NCBI GenBank assembly: GCA_964450435.1
Contig: CAYVCX010000021.1
Location: 1 to 41,146 of the forward strand
DNA from: SKLM01 sp964450435
Lineage (GTDB): Bacteria > Chloroflexota > Anaerolineae > B4-G1
Reading direction: 5' to 3'
Length of the DNA stretch: 41,146 nucleotides
The notes beneath the pieces were generated by a model. It ran no database searches. It was not told the origin of the DNA and was given only the letters and a program-made list of their open reading frames with translations. Position numbers and translations under genes: made by a program. How positions within the stretch are numbered: the stretch's first letter is position 1; each line of letters begins with the position of its first letter. This document shows, piece by piece, positions 39,151-41,146 of the stretch.

Positions 39151-39387
39151 TCACTCGTGACCGTGGTGGCCGGGCTCCACCATCGGGCCCTGCTCCAGGG
39201 GCCCGCCCACCTCCTCCAGGGCCTCCGCCAGATGGTCATTGGCCTCTTCGACCAGCTCGGCGGCCTCCAGGACGTGCTCCTTCGCCGGGCCGGCGCGATC
39301 GGCCCACTGGCGGAACTCCTTGGCGTGCTCGCCGTTGTGCTCAATCCAATGCGGCAGAAGCACCCGGAGCTTGTCGATGTCACTCAT
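39151..39387 (-). CDS. Small helical protein with His-rich tail, metal-unit partner
   Basis: 78 residues, starting at ATG 39387 and overlapping the CooT-like gene by 4 nt (ATGA). It reads as two amphipathic helices: DKLRVLLPHWIEHNGEHAKEFRQWADRA and AKEHVLEAAELVEEANDHLAEALEEV. The tail is GHHGHE. It has five or more His at spaced positions, which suits metal binding. Similar small proteins beside CDF-NifX fusions are known to me only vaguely, as a DUF. Function is inferred from context: metal storage or delivery with its neighbours. Confidence 0.75.
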   Translation of the reverse strand: MSDIDKLRVLLPHWIEHNGEHAKEFRQWADRAGPAKEHVLEAAELVEEANDHLAEALEEVGGPLEQGPMVEPGHHGHE

Positions 39388-39575
39388 TCCGCGTCCTCCT
39401 GCAACGGCTCCAGCTGCACGCGATGCTTCAAGAAATCAATATGCAGGACACGACCCTGCACGACTCTCGGATCGTCGAAAAACGACGTGAGACGGACCCC
39501 TTCTTCGGTCAATTGCAGCCCGGTCACCTCGCGGGCGATCTCTTCGTCGCCCAAGTAGACAGTCGCCTGACACAT
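39384..39575 (-). CDS. CooT-like metal-binding protein
   Basis: 63 residues from the ATG at 39575, which has AGGAAGGAG just upstream. It opens MCQATVYL and has the short beta-rich body VTGLQLTEEGVRLTSFFDDP, then GRVLHIDFLKHRVQLEP, the shape of CooT, a small nickel-binding protein of carbon-monoxide dehydrogenase maturation. Cys2, the Ni ligand in CooT, is present. No CODH genes are visible in the window. It is the first gene of the five-gene unit, so the unit may be nickel-related. Confidence 0.82.
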   Translation of the reverse strand: MCQATVYLGDEEIAREVTGLQLTEEGVRLTSFFDDPRVVQGRVLHIDFLKHRVQLEPLQEDAE

Positions 39576-39738
39576 GCTGCTCCTTCCTATTCTATAAGCT
39601 GGATGTTCTCCGTCTGCATCAAATCCATCCAATCCCAGACTTCCCGTCTTGCAGGTTGTACTTCACGCCTCACAGATTGCGTCTTCCGCTTCGCGTTCTG
39701 ACTCACCTGCCGGCAGCCCTCGACACCGGCCCCCAACC
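39576..39738. other. Short gap between the exonuclease III gene and the CooT-like gene
   Basis: About 160 nt. A minus-strand open frame across it shows only Arg/Lys-rich low-complexity sequence and is not supported as a gene. TATAGAAT near 39590 could be a -10 for the CooT unit, but its -35 is poor. Confidence 0.4.
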
Positions 39739-40539
39739 TCATAGGCCAGCTATGTCGAACTCCGCAACCAGGAACGTATGATCCGACGGGCGCTCCGCCC
39801 GCCGAGCGTCCACATCGATCCAGGAATCGATCGATCTCTCCGCCAGCGGTTGCGTGGCCCATATGTGATCCACGCGCCAGCCTATCCCACGCTCGATGGG
39901 ATCCTTCGCCCGGTAATCATAGTACGTGTACTGGTTTTCTTCATCGGGATAGTGCTTTCGGAAGACATCGACAAAACCCCATGCCTTCACCTCCTCCAAC
40001 GCCCTTCGCGCTTCAGGATGGAAATCCACGTGATTCGCCTTTCCCTCGGGATCGTAGATGTCGATGGGCTCGGGCGCTACGTTGAAGTCTCCCATCCAGA
40101 TAAGCGGCTCACCGGGCGAGTGATGCCTGTCGAAGAGCGCCCGCAGCCGATCGAACCACTCCAGCTTGTACTCGAAATGCTCCGAATCGACCGAGCGCCC
40201 CTGCGGCACGTAGGTGTTCACCAAGGGAACCCCGGCAATGAGGGCCCGAATCAGACGCGGCTCGTCGGGTTCGCCGCCGTCGTCGAAGCCATAGGCAACG
40301 TCCTGCGGCTCCACAGAGCTGATGATGGCCACGCCAGCATGAGATTTCTGCCCGCGGTAGACGACCTGGTAGCCGGCCTCGCGGATCGGCTCCGCGGGGA
40401 AGTCCTCGTCCTGCACCTTCGTCTCCTGAACCCCGACGACGTCAGGCTCCTCCCGGGCCAACCAGTCGAGGATCAGATCCATTCGCGCTCGAATCGAATT
40501 CGCATTGTACGTCGCCACCTTCAACATCTCGTCGGCCAC
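39739..40539 (-). CDS. xthA: Exodeoxyribonuclease III / AP endonuclease
   Basis: About 266 residues. Motifs of the Xth family in order: KVATYNANSIRARMDLILDWL (start), VGVQETKVQDEDFP with the metal-binding Glu, NTYVPQGRSV, LIWMGDFNVAPEPIDIYDP, RVDHIWATQPL and the final RPSDHTFLVAEFDI with the catalytic Asp-His. The enzyme cleaves abasic sites and degrades 3' ends in base excision repair. I place the start at GTG 40539, where AGGGGG lies 5 nt upstream; the ATG four codons later (40527) matches most family starts and is nearly as likely. It follows the stress-protein gene after 21 nt. Confidence 0.93.
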   Translation of the reverse strand: MADEMLKVATYNANSIRARMDLILDWLAREEPDVVGVQETKVQDEDFPAEPIREAGYQVVYRGQKSHAGVAIISSVEPQDVAYGFDDGGEPDEPRLIRALIAGVPLVNTYVPQGRSVDSEHFEYKLEWFDRLRALFDRHHSPGEPLIWMGDFNVAPEPIDIYDPEGKANHVDFHPEARRALEEVKAWGFVDVFRKHYPDEENQYTYYDYRAKDPIERGIGWRVDHIWATQPLAERSIDSWIDVDARRAERPSDHTFLVAEFDIAGL

Positions 40540-40560
40540 GTCATCCCCCTGACTCAGCAC

Positions 40561-41010
40561 TCACTCATCACCCATTGCGCGAACCACCAGCAGAGGCCGG
40601 TCGACACGGTGTAGCACACCAGCTGCCACGCTACCGTAGAAGCACTGTGACAACCCGCTCCGCCCGTGGCTGGCGATGGCGATTAGATCTGCATTCTCCC
40701 TTTCCGCGGCATCGGTGATAGCCTGCACAACTGGTCCGTGCAGGATCTCGCACTTCGTCTCGATGCCCTTCTCGCGGAACTGCCCGGTCCTCGCATCCAA
40801 GTACAACTCGGCGTCCCCACGGCGCTGGTCAAGCTCACGCTCTCGCAGCATCATCGGCGTCCCCTCAGGTCCCATCACGTAGGGGATCGGCTCGATGACG
40901 CGCACGAAGACGACTCGCGCGCCATATCGCTGCGCCAGCTCCTCCACGTGGGGTAGTATCGCCTCTGCGCGCTTCGATCCGTCCAGCGGGACGAGGATTG
41001 CCTTGTACAT
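40561..41010 (-). CDS. Universal stress protein (UspA family)
   Basis: 149 residues from the ATG at 41010, which has AAGGAGG 6 nt upstream; the frame stays open further upstream but without support. It starts YKAILVPLDGSKRAEAILPHVEELA and has the ATP-binding signature SHGRSGLSQCFYGSVAAGVLHRVDRPLLVV near the end, spaced as in ATP-binding (MJ0577-like) members. Such proteins help cells through starvation or oxidative stress in ways still unclear. It is upstream of, and probably cotranscribed with, xthA. About 136 nt to the window edge hold no supported gene. Confidence 0.93.
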   Translation of the reverse strand: MYKAILVPLDGSKRAEAILPHVEELAQRYGARVVFVRVIEPIPYVMGPEGTPMMLRERELDQRRGDAELYLDARTGQFREKGIETKCEILHGPVVQAITDAAERENADLIAIASHGRSGLSQCFYGSVAAGVLHRVDRPLLVVRAMGDE

Positions 41011-41146
41011 GGTAACCTCCTTATCTTGCGTGACTTCGCCCAGGTAACCAGGGGCCCCGGCAGCAAGCAGCAGCTCACAGAATGAATGCCACATCGGTGT
41101 GAGAGAGGCCGAAACGACGGGAAACGGCGCAAGGGCCTGGAGTTCC

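Noticed and set aside
38112..39701. Plus-strand open frame of 529 codons opposite the CDF unit
   Set aside because: Antisense of three supported genes; rich in His, Arg and Pro as expected from the complementary strand.
39587..39862. Minus-strand 91-codon frame in the gap before the CooT-like gene
   Set aside because: Overlaps xthA and then low-complexity Arg/Lys sequence; no Shine-Dalgarno sequence.
1..41146. CRISPR arrays, insertion sequences, prophage genes, rRNA
   Set aside because: No regularly spaced repeats, transposase or integrase motifs, or rRNA sequence were seen on either strand.

Overview
The window reads as a piece of a GC-rich bacterial chromosome, probably Chloroflexota. That placement is an inference from three things: the order of the ribosomal genes, insertions in RpoB and S12, and a fused tetrapyrrole-methylase/MazG protein. 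No 16S rRNA gene is present to settle it. Apart from a tRNA-Pro at the left edge, every gene I support lies on the minus strand, so transcription runs from high to low coordinates.

Positions 27470 to 1792 hold the rpoB / str / S10 / spc / alpha ribosomal super-cluster, read right to left: rpoB; rpsL-rpsG-fusA-tuf-rpsJ; rplC-D-W-B-rpsS-rplV-rpsC-rplP-rpmC-rpsQ-rplN-X-E-rpsN-rpsH-rplF-R-rpsE-rpmD-rplO-secY-adk-map-rpmJ-rpsM-rpsK-rpsD; rpoA-rplQ-truA-rplM-rpsI. A strong rho-independent terminator (1675-1703) follows rpsI, and mazG follows that. rpoC (normally between rpoB and rpsL) and infA (normally between map and rpmJ) are missing from their usual places. Good sigma-70-type promoters with 16-bp spacers precede rpoB and rpsL. 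Four gaps carry strong RNA hairpins that look regulatory: an attenuator before rpsL, a three-hairpin leader before rplC, a hairpin between rplR and rplF, and a long two-part stem before rpoA. EF-Tu has a strongly altered switch I region, RpoB carries a roughly 140-residue insertion built of Trp-Leu repeats, and S12 has an extra segment of about 18 residues.

Upstream (27.8-29.7 kb) is a three-gene unit: pncC (CinA C-terminal domain), a small conserved-looking protein and a double GNAT acetyltransferase. Its leader folds like a riboswitch: a closing stem around two hairpins, then a terminator that competes with a possible antiterminator. Next come tRNA-Glu(UUC) with its own promoter and terminator, a DUF58 / transglutaminase pair (32639 junction), pyrB, and a DUF503 gene.

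The right end (35.98-39.58 kb) is a tightly coupled five-gene unit: a CooT-like metal-binding protein, a small helical protein with a His-rich tail, a cation-diffusion-facilitator transporter fused to a NifX/NafY-type domain with unusual metal ligands, an AmrS-type radical SAM enzyme, and a LipM-type octanoyltransferase. This is the best candidate for an undescribed metal-handling system. An exonuclease III gene and a universal stress protein gene close the window. No CRISPR array, insertion sequence, phage gene or rRNA was seen.
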